From JACPYM01 sp031423495 (GTDB lineage: Bacteria > Acidobacteriota > Blastocatellia > RBC074): 64,000 bases of DNA. The notes under the pieces are model-generated. The model was not told the origin of the DNA. It did not search any database and was given only the letters and a program-made list of their open reading frames with translations. Shown piece after piece: positions 34,491 through 42,283 of this stretch. Position 1 is the stretch's first letter. Each line of letters starts with the position of its first letter. The position numbers and the translations under genes are program-made. Location of the stretch: contig JANPFP010000219.1 in NCBI GenBank assembly GCA_031423495.1, positions 62,001 through 126,000 on the forward strand, read 5' to 3'.

Positions 34491-35591
34491 TTAAGCTTTC
34501 GGCTCTTGTTGCGTAGCGCAATGAATGCTGCCGCCGCCACCGGCAATTCCGTCAATATTGATTTGCACTACTTCGCGCTCAGGAAAGGCTTTTTGTAAGG
34601 TTTTTTTGACGGCCAAGTCGGCTTGCGCGTCGCCGAATTCCTGCGCAATGACGGCACCGTTGCACACATAAAACCCGATGTACCCACTAGCGAATTCTTC
34701 TGTCTCCCAAGTTTTTCTCACGGTTTTCGGCGCGGTCAACGTGATGACCTCGAACGGTTTGCCGTGCGCATCTTTGGCCGACTTGAGCAGCTCAAGGTGT
34801 TTTTTGGTAACGGCGTGGTCATAAGATTTCGGGTCAGAATCATATCCCGCGACCACGACGCCGGGGCGGGCAAAGCGCGCATAAAAGTCGGTGTGTCCAT
34901 CGGTGATGTCTTTGCCTTTTATGCCAGGCAGCCAGATGATTTTTTCTAGTCCGAGCAACTTCTTGAGTTCTACTTCAGCCTGAGCCTTCGTGAAATCAGG
35001 GTTGCGATTGGCGTTCAACACACAGCTTTCAGCGATGATGGCGGTGCCGTGTCCGTCAACTTCGATGCCGCCGCCTTCCAGAATTAGTTCAGTATGCATC
35101 ACTTCAACGCGTGCGTGTTCGGCCACGAAGGCGGCGACTTCGGCGTCTTGCGCATGCGCTTGTTTTTCGCCCCAGCCGTTGAAGTTGAAATCTATCGCGG
35201 CCTTTTGCCCTTGCTCGTTCAGCACAAAAACCGGCCCCGTGTCGCGCATCCACAGATCGTCTAGCGGCGCGACGATGAGTTCCACTTTGGGGCCGACCAG
35301 TTTTTCTGCGAGGCGACGGTCACTTTCTCTGACCAGCATCGAGACTGGTTCATACTTCGAAATGGTGCGGGCAATCGTTGCCAGATTGCGTTGCACTTCA
35401 GGCAGTAACTTGGCTCCCCATATTTTTTGACTGGGGCCGAAAGCCATCCAGGTGCGCTGATGCGGATCAGCTTCATCCGGCATAAACCAAACGCCTTTTG
35501 CTTCAACCGAAGCAGCGGCGGTCAAGGGTCTCGTCAACAAGCCGCCTGACAGCAGCGTGGCTGTCTGCATAAAATTTCGTCGCGTAATCAT
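34491..35591 (-). CDS. Exported agmatine deiminase / porphyromonas-type peptidyl-arginine deiminase family enzyme (Tat signal)
   Basis: The ATG at 35591 (GGAGAG upstream) opens with ITRRNFMQTATLLSGG, a twin-arginine-type signal. The mature enzyme has the PAD_porph fold: FMPDEADPHQRTWMAF, LWMRDTGPVFV, GGGIEVDGHGTAIIAESCVLN, IKGKDITDGHTDFYARF, and GGGSIHCATQQ with catalytic Cys358. These residues define the guanidine-deiminating family (agmatine deiminase AguA, PPAD). AguA makes N-carbamoylputrescine from agmatine but is normally cytosolic; export makes a peptidyl-arginine or extracellular guanidine substrate possible. A paralogue with a Sec-type signal lies directly upstream on the same strand. 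Confidence 0.88.
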   Translation of the reverse strand: MITRRNFMQTATLLSGGLLTRPLTAAASVEAKGVWFMPDEADPHQRTWMAFGPSQKIWGAKLLPEVQRNLATIARTISKYEPVSMLVRESDRRLAEKLVGPKVELIVAPLDDLWMRDTGPVFVLNEQGQKAAIDFNFNGWGEKQAHAQDAEVAAFVAEHARVEVMHTELILEGGGIEVDGHGTAIIAESCVLNANRNPDFTKAQAEVELKKLLGLEKIIWLPGIKGKDITDGHTDFYARFARPGVVVAGYDSDPKSYDHAVTKKHLELLKSAKDAHGKPFEVITLTAPKTVRKTWETEEFASGYIGFYVCNGAVIAQEFGDAQADLAVKKTLQKAFPEREVVQINIDGIAGGGGSIHCATQQEPKA

Positions 35592-35715
35592 TTTTCTCTC
35601 CAGATCATTACCAGCGTTAAGAGCGGCTTTCATCGCCATCCTATCAGTGCAAACCACCAAAGGGACAGGCCAGAAAACCGCTTTTGCTCAACAATTATTA
35701 AATTCAATTCTGAAA

Positions 35716-36855
35716 CTACTTCAGATTCGCGGGCTGTTGTTGGGTCACGCAATGAACCATACCGCCGTTTTGGTAAAGGTTGCGTACGTCAATGCCGACC
35801 ACCGTGCGGTTCGCATAAAGCTGCCGCAAAATGTTCAGCGCCATGGCATCGTTGGCGTCGTTGTAAGTGGGAACCAACACCACCGTGTTACCTACGTAAT
35901 AGTTCACATACGACCCCTTGAAGCCGAGGTTTTTCCCGGCGGTCGTGACTACGTTTTTAGCCGTGAGCGGCAAGGGCACGAAACGATAAGGTGTGCTATT
36001 GATGTCGCTGGCTTGGTAAAGCGTATGGATGTCTGCGCCTGACAGTCCCCAATATGACAAGTCGGCGCGGCTCATAGTTACCAGCGTATGGTTCAAGCCG
36101 AAACGCGCGAAGCCATCAATGTGCATGTCGGTGATGTCATCCTGCCCGCCGTAAGCCCCGTCGAGCCAGATGAATTTGGTGACGCCCAGATGCGTGGTCA
36201 GAACGCGCTCAAACTCGGCTTGCGTGAGCTCGGAGTTACGCTCGTTTTCGAGCGTCGAACTGCGCGTCGCCATCAGCACGCCGTTGCCATCTACTTCGAT
36301 GGCTCCGCCTTCCAACACGACTGAATTCAAATCAACGCGGGGCAATCCGAGGCTATTCGCCACTCCGGTTGGCACAGTGTTGTCGGCGCGATAAGGCGTA
36401 TCGTAACCCCAACCGTTGAAGCCCCAATCCGTGATCTTCAAATTATCGTCGTTGTCATAAACAAAGAGTGGGCCGTTGTCGCGCACCCAAACGTCGTTGG
36501 TCTTGCGCAAGAGAAAGTCTACGTTCAAGGTTGGAACTCCCGCCGCCAGCAACAGATAAGTGATGCGGGTTCGCTCGGTGCTGTTATAGGCGATGATGTG
36601 AACCTTTTCGCCTTGCTGCAATGCTCTTGTCATGGCGACCCAAGTCGCATCCAGCGAATTTCGGTAAGCCGTGCCGTAGGTGTAATGGTGCGGCCATTGC
36701 AGCCAAGTGCCTTCGTGCGGATCAGCTTCATCGGGCATGTAGCTTTGGATGTTCTGCGCGCGCGCGACGGTCGCCAGTGCGGCGAGCATAATCAACAGGC
36801 AGGCGATGCCATTCAAAAAAGTCGTGTTGTGAGTGCCAAAGAAGTTAGTGCGCAT
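35716..36855 (-). CDS. Exported agmatine deiminase / PPAD family enzyme (Sec signal), paralogue
   Basis: The 379-residue protein has a Sec-type signal (IACLLIMLAALATVARAQ) and then the same fold as its neighbour: YMPDEADPHEGTWLQWPHH, VWVRDNGPLFV, LEGGAIEVDGNGVLMATRSS, DDITDMHIDGFARF and NGGMVHCVTQQ, with catalytic Cys at about 369. The conserved Asp, His and Cys of the family are present, so it should be active. It is transcribed ahead of the Tat-signal paralogue with a 124-bp gap. Whether both act on free agmatine, arginine peptides or another guanidine compound cannot be read from the sequence. Confidence 0.88.
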   Translation of the reverse strand: MRTNFFGTHNTTFLNGIACLLIMLAALATVARAQNIQSYMPDEADPHEGTWLQWPHHYTYGTAYRNSLDATWVAMTRALQQGEKVHIIAYNSTERTRITYLLLAAGVPTLNVDFLLRKTNDVWVRDNGPLFVYDNDDNLKITDWGFNGWGYDTPYRADNTVPTGVANSLGLPRVDLNSVVLEGGAIEVDGNGVLMATRSSTLENERNSELTQAEFERVLTTHLGVTKFIWLDGAYGGQDDITDMHIDGFARFGLNHTLVTMSRADLSYWGLSGADIHTLYQASDINSTPYRFVPLPLTAKNVVTTAGKNLGFKGSYVNYYVGNTVVLVPTYNDANDAMALNILRQLYANRTVVGIDVRNLYQNGGMVHCVTQQQPANLK

Positions 36856-37257
36856 ATCTTTCGTGTCTCCTGAAAATTAGTATTTGTTAGCAGCACAACC
36901 AATCGGTGTGCTTAGTTCGTGGGCAAGATAGGCGAAGTCCGCGAAACGGTCGCCCTGACTTACGCGCTGAGACACATTGGCTGAATAAACTTTTAGCGGC
37001 AGGGCGTAAGAGGCTTGTTTACACAGGGTTACGTTTTTGGTTCGGATGGCAGATGCGGTTGGGAAGCGGTCCAGACTTATCCGCTTGGACGCATTAGGTA
37101 TTATCGGCAATAGGAATTAGCCACGGGGGAAGAGGGGATAATGGGGAAAACCAAATCACTAAATAGCAGTCTGTCTACCAAATTTCGTTCTTCCCCCGTG
37201 TTCCCATCTTCCCCCGTGGCTGCCTCATTGCTTAAAACCGATAATGTCTATTTTCGG
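36856..37257. other. 402-bp intergenic region carrying a palindromic element
   Basis: No plausible gene is visible. The second half is occupied by the inverted repeat at 37119-37221. An ORF at 36877-37110 has no ribosome binding site or family features. Confidence 0.55.
37119..37221. repeat. Palindromic element with 15-bp perfect arms
   Basis: AGCCACGGGGGAAGA (37119-37133) pairs with TCTTCCCCCGTGGCT (37207-37221). An outer ATTATCGG/CCGATAAT pair (about 37100 and 37238) extends the symmetry, and a second CTTCCCCCGTG copy lies inside the right side. It is downstream of the 7TM-AraC regulator gene on the minus strand. Confidence 0.8.
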
Positions 37258-38544
37258 TTAAGCCGCTTTGACTGAGATGGATTTTTTGAATTGGGTCGGC
37301 GTCATCTCGCAGCGTTTCTTGAAGACGCTGTTGAAAGCGGACTTGGAATTGAACCCGGCATCATAAGCAATCGCCAACAAGGTCAGGTTGTCATTGGCAG
37401 GATCGGCAATCATTTTTTTTGCCGCCTCGACGCGATAGGCGTTCACAAAATCGTAGAAATTTTGCTGGAGCTTGTCATTGATAATTTGAGAAAGGTTGTT
37501 AGTCGAAAGACCCAGCGCTTCGGCCACTGCTGGCAGTGTGAGGTCGCCCTGCAAATACAATTTCTGCGTTTCCATCAATTCGAGCAGTTGGGCGAGGCTT
37601 TGTTCGGCCTGCTCATCGGTCAACGTAGACTTATAGTATTTCCCCCGGCCCTCATCATTACTGCTTTCGTCCGTAATGCTTTCATCAGCAACTGAGCTAG
37701 CGGGGTAATCGTGGTTGAGTGCAGTGTGATTAGCGACAGCCGGGTTGTGGTCAGCAGAAAAAATTGCTGGCTGCCTTAAACCCATATAGCCGACGGCATA
37801 AATCAGGGCTGCACACAAAAACAGGATGAGGTTGACGGCATTCCCAAAAGCCAGTTGCTGCGCGGCGACAAAAAAATATAGTAGCAAGTCAATCGTCACG
37901 ATCACGCCAGTCGCCAGTGTCAGGTTTCTCAGCCAGCTTAAATTGATTCGGTCAATGGCCGAAAAAGAATCTTTGATGCTGCTGGCGTGCCGCTTCAGCA
38001 ACAGTAAGGTCAACCCAAGATAAACGAGTTCATGAAAGCCGCTCGCCAATTCGATGCGCCCGCGAAACTCAGCGTCAATCAAAGCGTTCAGCCCCGATCC
38101 CCTCGATCCCCTCGATTCCCCCGATTCCGATGATGATGATGGCAGCAGTCCCTCTGAACTCAACTTGAATTCCGCGCTTTGCGTGAAAAGAGTTGGGAGG
38201 TAAAAAAATATGACTAGCAGGAACGGTAGAAAATGGAAGAGCCATTTTTTATTCGTGATTATTTGAGGCGAGCAGAGAAAATAGGCATACAAATATAACA
38301 ATGGCCCGTAGAGAAAAAACAGCGCATCGTTGAACCCAATGAGGTGCGGGTAAGCAAATACCAGCGGGGACGAATAAAGCGTCTCTAGCCCTATGTCTAT
38401 TGAGTAAGCGAGGATGAGCAACGCCAGCCACCGATTCGCATTCCGATGGCCTTTTTTGTTTGCCAGCAAAAACAGCGACAACAGCATGCCCTGGGTCATC
38501 GCCGCTAAAAAGACTACGTTCCAAATCGTCAGGGAGGAAGTCAT
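37258..38544 (-). CDS. Membrane-anchored AraC-family transcriptional regulator
   Basis: The 428-residue protein has about seven N-terminal membrane helices (VVFLAAMTQGMLLSLFLLA, WLALLILAYSIDIGLE, LFFLYGPLLYLYAYFLC, FLPFLLVIFFYLPTLF, ATGVIVTIDLLLYFFVAA, AVNLILFLCAALIYAVGYM). A linker with Ser/Gly/Arg low complexity lies at about residues 134-148 inside the membrane part. The C-terminal AraC DNA-binding domain has two helix-turn-helix motifs (LTLPAVAEALGLSTNNLSQII; NLTLLAIAYDAGFNSKSAFNSVFKKRC). It should sense an extracytoplasmic or membrane signal and regulate nearby genes. Its ATG overlaps the nagA stop (ATGA), so it is cotranslated with the amino-sugar enzyme. Confidence 0.9.
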   Translation of the reverse strand: MTSSLTIWNVVFLAAMTQGMLLSLFLLANKKGHRNANRWLALLILAYSIDIGLETLYSSPLVFAYPHLIGFNDALFFLYGPLLYLYAYFLCSPQIITNKKWLFHFLPFLLVIFFYLPTLFTQSAEFKLSSEGLLPSSSSESGESRGSRGSGLNALIDAEFRGRIELASGFHELVYLGLTLLLLKRHASSIKDSFSAIDRINLSWLRNLTLATGVIVTIDLLLYFFVAAQQLAFGNAVNLILFLCAALIYAVGYMGLRQPAIFSADHNPAVANHTALNHDYPASSVADESITDESSNDEGRGKYYKSTLTDEQAEQSLAQLLELMETQKLYLQGDLTLPAVAEALGLSTNNLSQIINDKLQQNFYDFVNAYRVEAAKKMIADPANDNLTLLAIAYDAGFNSKSAFNSVFKKRCEMTPTQFKKSISVKAA

Positions 38545-39725
38545 TTTGATGAGCCGGAGTAAGCAATCTGTCCGGCGATCAGCGTATGTGCCACAGTGAA
38601 ATTTGGGCGAAAGATGGCGAGGTCAGCGTCTTTGCCGACGGCGAGCGAACCTTTGCGATGCGCTACGTTGCAAGCCTCAGCCGGAGCGAGCGCCGCCGTA
38701 TGCGCAAGATCAATCCAGTCCATTCCGGCAAAAGCGTGTGCATTCGATAGCGCCTGATTCATTGTCAGCACCGAACCCGCAATCGTTTGTCCGTCAGCCA
38801 GCGTGCATAAGTTGCCGCGTACCGTCACCTGAAAATCGCTCAATGAATATAAGCCGTCGCCCATGCCTTGCGCGGCGGTCGCGTCGGTTACGAGCGTAAC
38901 GCCGTAACGACCTTTGCTGCGCCAGGCGTGCCGCACGACTTGCGGATGTAAATGTACGCCATCGCAAATCAGTTCAGCGCAAATCGCGGGTTCGTTGAGT
39001 GCCGCGGCGGCGAGTCCGGGCTTGCGATGATGTACGCCCGACATCGCGTTGAATAGATGCGTAGCCCGCGTGGCTCCGGCCTCAATCGCCGCTAGCGCCG
39101 TGTCGTAATCGCTTTCGGAATGTCCCAACGAAGCAATCACGTTGCGGGCTTTGAGCCAGCGGATGAGTTCGATTCCGCCGGGCAATTCCGGCGCAAGCGT
39201 CATGATTTTGATACGGTCTTCAGCAGCGGAGAGCAACTCGGCGCACTCATCAAAATTCGGGTCGCGTATGCCTTCAACGGGCTGCGCGCCCTTATATTTT
39301 AAATTGATGTAAGGCCCTTCGACGTGCAATCCCAGCAAGTGCGCGGCGGGCGTATTTTTCAACGTCAGTTCCGCCGCTTTCACATCGTCAATTGCGCGCA
39401 GCAATTCTGTGTGTCGCGCCGCAATCGTCGTCGCCAGAAAACCCGTTGTACCGAATTGCAAAAGATTGTGCGCGATGCGTGCGATGCCCGCTGCGCCGTT
39501 CGCCATTACGTCATCGCCGCCGCTGCCGTGAAAGTGCGTATCAATCAAGCCCGGCATCACGATGCAATCCGTCGCGTCAACGATCTGAGAGTTCTCGTCA
39601 GGCGCGGCTTCGTTAGCGGAACCGGCAAAGCTGATGCGCCCGTCTTCGCATAAAACGATTCCGTTGAAGATGGCGGCTTCCGGCGTAACGACCGTACCGC
39701 CCGTGATGGCAAGGCGTGATGTCAT
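38541..39725 (-). CDS. nagA: N-acetylglucosamine-6-phosphate deacetylase
   Basis: The 394-residue amidohydrolase has the metal-binding DTHFHGSGGDDVM segment, HVEGPYINLKYKGAQP, GHSESDYDTALAAIEAGATRATHLFNAMSGVHHRKPG and LVTDATAAQGMGDG, all diagnostic of NagA. It removes the acetyl group from GlcNAc-6-phosphate, giving GlcN-6-phosphate for glycolysis or wall recycling. No nagB or transporter is adjacent; instead it overlaps a 7TM-AraC regulator by 4 bp, suggesting that regulator responds to cell-wall or chitin sugars. The start is followed upstream by a heptamer array at 39731, and no clear Shine-Dalgarno is present. Confidence 0.93.
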   Translation of the reverse strand: MTSRLAITGGTVVTPEAAIFNGIVLCEDGRISFAGSANEAAPDENSQIVDATDCIVMPGLIDTHFHGSGGDDVMANGAAGIARIAHNLLQFGTTGFLATTIAARHTELLRAIDDVKAAELTLKNTPAAHLLGLHVEGPYINLKYKGAQPVEGIRDPNFDECAELLSAAEDRIKIMTLAPELPGGIELIRWLKARNVIASLGHSESDYDTALAAIEAGATRATHLFNAMSGVHHRKPGLAAAALNEPAICAELICDGVHLHPQVVRHAWRSKGRYGVTLVTDATAAQGMGDGLYSLSDFQVTVRGNLCTLADGQTIAGSVLTMNQALSNAHAFAGMDWIDLAHTAALAPAEACNVAHRKGSLAVGKDADLAIFRPNFTVAHTLIAGQIAYSGSSK

Positions 39726-39730
39726 AAGAA

Positions 39731-39838
39731 AGTGAAAAGTGAAAAGTGAAAAGTGAAAAGTGAAAAGTAGTTCTCTCTAGTGTCACCTCGTTAAACTAAA
39801 GAGAATCACTTTTCACTTTTCACTTTTCACTTTTCACT
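39731..39838. repeat. Heptanucleotide tandem array with inverted partner (AGTGAAA family)
   Basis: Five AGTGAAA units plus a partial one occupy 39731-39768. Four CACTTTT units plus a partial one in inverted orientation occupy 39807-39838, ending 3 bp before the receiver-gene stop. The 38-bp spacer is unrelated. It would form a long A/T-rich hairpin between the receiver gene and nagA, possibly acting as a terminator. Confidence 0.92.
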
Positions 39839-39841
39839 CAA

Positions 39842-40213
39842 TTAGCAGTGTTGCTCAACCGTGGTGAGCAGGTGGTTGAAATCAATCGGTTTGCGAATGA
39901 ATCCGGCGGCGGCGAGCGGTATGACGTGGTCAGAGACTTCATCCGTAGCCGAAATAAGTACGACGGGAATTTGTCCGATGGCGGGGTCGAGTTGTTGCGC
40001 CTGCCTGAATTCCCAAGCGTCCATCACCGGCATCATCAAATCGAGAATGATGAGCGCGGGTTTGGTTTCGGTTTGCAGGTGCGCGATGGCGTCTTTGCCG
40101 TTCGAAGCGCCGACCGCCTGATAGCCTTTGCTGTTCAGATAAAACACCACCAGATCACGTATGTCGTAATCGTCATCAATCACCAGCACATTTTTATTGG
40201 ATTCGTTTGCCAT
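39842..40213 (-). CDS. CheY-like single-domain response regulator
   Basis: The ATG at 40213 gives 123 residues, all one receiver domain: acidic pocket VLVIDDDYDIRD, phosphoacceptor Asp in LIILDLMMPVMDAWEF, conserved Thr/Ser in VVLISATDEV and Lys in GFIRKPIDF. No output domain, so it acts by protein contact or as a phosphate relay. No histidine kinase lies within the window. A longer ORF to 40255 lacks support. Confidence 0.9.
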   Translation of the reverse strand: MANESNKNVLVIDDDYDIRDLVVFYLNSKGYQAVGASNGKDAIAHLQTETKPALIILDLMMPVMDAWEFRQAQQLDPAIGQIPVVLISATDEVSDHVIPLAAAGFIRKPIDFNHLLTTVEQHC

Positions 40214-40375
40214 CGCCCTCACCTGAACTCCTTGCGGAAATTTACGAAGCCGCATCTTACACCAGCCGTCAACGCTGTGTGCAATCGCGCCGTTTCGTGT
40301 TGTATGCTCGCGCTTACCTCAGGCGAATCAATCTCAAGTGCAAATTCATCAAAAGATTTATACAAGGATTTATCT

Positions 40376-41215
40376 ATGAACAAACGCGAAATCAAAGTGG
40401 CGCATAGTCCTGATTCGGACGATGCCTTTATGTTTTATGGCCTGGCGACCGACAAGCTCGACACAGGCGATTTGCAATTCACCCACGTACTCAAAGACAT
40501 TCAATCGCTCAACCAGATTGCGATGACGACGCAGGAATTCGACGTGACGGCGGTGTCGTTTCACGCTTATGCCTATTTGGCTGATAACTACGCGCTGTTG
40601 CCGCACGGCGCGAGCATCGGTGATGGATACGGCCCGATCGTTGTCGCGCGCGAACCCTTTCCCGCGAGCGAACTCAAAAACAAACGCATCGCCATCCCCG
40701 GCGAACTCACGAGCGCCTTTCTCGCGTTGAAGCTGCACACGCCTGAGTTTGAATACGGCGTCGAAGATTTTCAGTCCATCATTGAACTCGTCGTCGCGGG
40801 CAAATATGACGCGGGCTTGCTGATTCACGAAGGCCAGCTCACTTACCACGAAGACGGCCTCGACAAAATCGTAGACCTCGGCGCGTGGTGGCTGAAAGAA
40901 ACCGGCTTGCCCTTGCCGATGGGCGGCAACGCGATCAAGCGCGACCTCGGCCCCGAATTGCAACAGCGCGTCTCGCATTGGCTGCATCGTTCGATTCAGT
41001 TTTCGCTCGACAACCGCGAAGACGCGCTTAACTACGCGATGCAATTCGCGCGCGATATGCCTACTGAAACGGCGGATAAATTCGTGGCGATGTGGGTCAA
41101 TAGCAGTACGCTGGGCTATACCGAACGCGACAAACAGGGCGTGCAATTGTTGCTGGATGAAGGCTTCAGAAAAGGCGTGATTCCGAATAAGGTGGCGGTT
41201 GAGTTTGTTGCGTGA
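40376..41215 (+). CDS. mqnD: 1,4-dihydroxy-6-naphthoate synthase (menaquinone, futalosine pathway)
   Basis: The 279-residue protein starts at an ATG with AAGGA 8 bases upstream. It shows the MqnD pattern: HSPDSDDAFMFYGLA at the N-terminus, FDVTAVSFHAYAYL, GPIVVARE, KRIAIPGELTSAFLALKL, DAGLLIHEGQLTYHEDGL and LPLPMGGNAIKRDL. MqnD opens cyclic de-hypoxanthine futalosine to 1,4-dihydroxy-6-naphthoate, a late step of the alternative menaquinone route. The fold is that of periplasmic binding proteins, so databases sometimes label it an ABC substrate-binding protein; there is no signal peptide here. No other mqn gene is in the window. Confidence 0.88.
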   Translation: MNKREIKVAHSPDSDDAFMFYGLATDKLDTGDLQFTHVLKDIQSLNQIAMTTQEFDVTAVSFHAYAYLADNYALLPHGASIGDGYGPIVVAREPFPASELKNKRIAIPGELTSAFLALKLHTPEFEYGVEDFQSIIELVVAGKYDAGLLIHEGQLTYHEDGLDKIVDLGAWWLKETGLPLPMGGNAIKRDLGPELQQRVSHWLHRSIQFSLDNREDALNYAMQFARDMPTETADKFVAMWVNSSTLGYTERDKQGVQLLLDEGFRKGVIPNKVAVEFVA

Positions 41216-41240
41216 GCCTTGCGTTCAAACCCTATGAGAC

Positions 41241-41289
41241 AAACAGGCGCGGCGCAGACAATCTTTGGTTGTTTGCGCCGCGCCTGTTT
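41241..41289. terminator. Strong hairpin between convergent genes
   Basis: A 16-bp perfect stem AAACAGGCGCGGCGCA (41241-41256) / TGCGCCGCGCCTGTTT (41274-41289), placed between mqnD (plus) and the Rpn-like gene (minus). A bidirectional terminator is likely although there is no long T-run. Confidence 0.7.
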
Positions 41290-41327
41290 GCGCGACTGAA
41301 CGAGTGTTTGCACTTGCCGCACGATGC

Positions 41328-41674
41328 CTAACGCGCGGGTGCATGCTGTTTGAGCCAGCGGTTCAAATCGTCTTTGCTTTGAATTTGCAGCTTGAAAAGC
41401 GCTTCACACAGGGCTTCTGATTGTTCGGCTACCAGCCGTTCAAGTTTCTGCTGCACGCTGCGCGAGGGTTCGCCAAACTTCAACTCCAACAGCCGCAACG
41501 CTAGTTTGCGCGCCTCTTGCTCAACCCCTTGTTGCAAGCCTTGTTGCACACCGATTCGCTTACCTTTTTTGATGATGTCTTGATAGACCACCGATTCTTC
41601 CAACATATCGCTCTCCTTCAGTGTTTGGTAAATCAGGTTCGCATCATAGCGCAAGCCCGCCAGCACGCGCGCGC
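41328..41674 (-). CDS. Rpn-family nuclease-like protein, C-terminal part (frameshifted)
   Basis: This frame continues the Rpn-like gene after a (CG)5 tract: RVLAGLRYDANLIYQTLKESDMLEESVVYQDIIKKGKRIG, then a Gln-rich helix (VQQGLQQGVEQEARKLALRLLELKFGE) and a C-terminal helical domain. The VLAGLRYD...SVVYQDI block is typical of the C-terminal half of Rpn/PD-(D/E)XK family proteins with a Gln-rich helix. An internal ATG at 41606 has AAGGAG at ideal spacing, so a 92-residue C-terminal product could be made alone. As sequenced, it is separate from its N-terminal domain. Confidence 0.75.
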
Positions 41675-42234
41675 GACCAGTTGAGTGTTTCGCGCCGTTG
41701 CTCGCGCGACGCGATGCGTTCGATGCGTGAGGCGACTTCCTTGAGCAAGACCTCGCCCGATTCCGCGCGGCACAGCGTCGCCAGCGGCAACAGCCCTTCA
41801 TAATCAAGCAAGGCCGCCGGGTCTTGTTCCCAGATCAGCACAACATCGTAAATGTGCAGCGTGCGTTCGTTTTCGTAACGGTCAGGCACCGGCTCGCGCG
41901 TAGGCTTGAGTACGACCAGCACCTGACGCACGCGTTGTTTGGGGTCTTGCCGTTTGAAGCTGACGAAATAATCGAGCATGCGCAACGGCACCGGCACGTC
42001 GCTTTTCATGCTGCCCTGAAACTCGGCGTGCAGGGTTTCACGTTCGGCGCGCGAGAAGATCACCGAATCAGCGCGAATCGGTTCGCGGCTCATTTCGGTC
42101 TTGACGACTTTGACTTGGCTGCGCACGCCGAAAAGCCAGCGCGCGAATTGGTCGGGATATTCTTCGGCCAACCGCTTGCAGAGATTGTCGCTCTGAATCG
42201 GCTCAACCGGCGGTTCAGACAACTTGGTTTTCAT
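41644..42234 (-). CDS. Rpn-family (recombination-promoting nuclease / PD-(D/E)XK-like) protein, N-terminal part (frameshifted)
   Basis: The 196-residue frame contains the family pattern: QFARWLFGVRSQVKVV, ADSVIFSRAERETLHAEFQGS (an Asp then Glu-x-Gln, the degenerate PD-(D/E)XK core), VPLRMLDYFVSFKRQ, VRQVLVVLKPTRE and TLHIYDVVLIWEQDPAALLDYEGLLPLATLCR. The frame runs out after ETLNWSRARAGGLAL at a (CG)5 tract, where the expected text is about WSRVLAGLRYD. Rpn proteins are DNA endonucleases that stimulate recA-independent recombination and are often mobile. The break is a pseudogene, a slippage site or a sequencing error. Confidence 0.78.
   Translation of the reverse strand: MKTKLSEPPVEPIQSDNLCKRLAEEYPDQFARWLFGVRSQVKVVKTEMSREPIRADSVIFSRAERETLHAEFQGSMKSDVPVPLRMLDYFVSFKRQDPKQRVRQVLVVLKPTREPVPDRYENERTLHIYDVVLIWEQDPAALLDYEGLLPLATLCRAESGEVLLKEVASRIERIASREQRRETLNWSRARAGGLAL
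41666..41675. repeat. (CG)5 dinucleotide tract at the Rpn frameshift
   Basis: Five CG units on the plus strand, exactly where the two Rpn-like reading frames must join. Gaining one unit or losing two would restore one frame. Confidence 0.8.
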
Positions 42235-42283
42235 GTCGCGCAGCCTATGGCAATCGCCCTTTTTCCAGCAATCATTTTGGCGC

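Noticed and set aside
38095..38145. Repeated CTCGATCCC-like units in the AraC regulator gene
   Set aside because: A short low-complexity Ser/Gly/Arg segment in frame; not long or regular enough to claim a tandem array.
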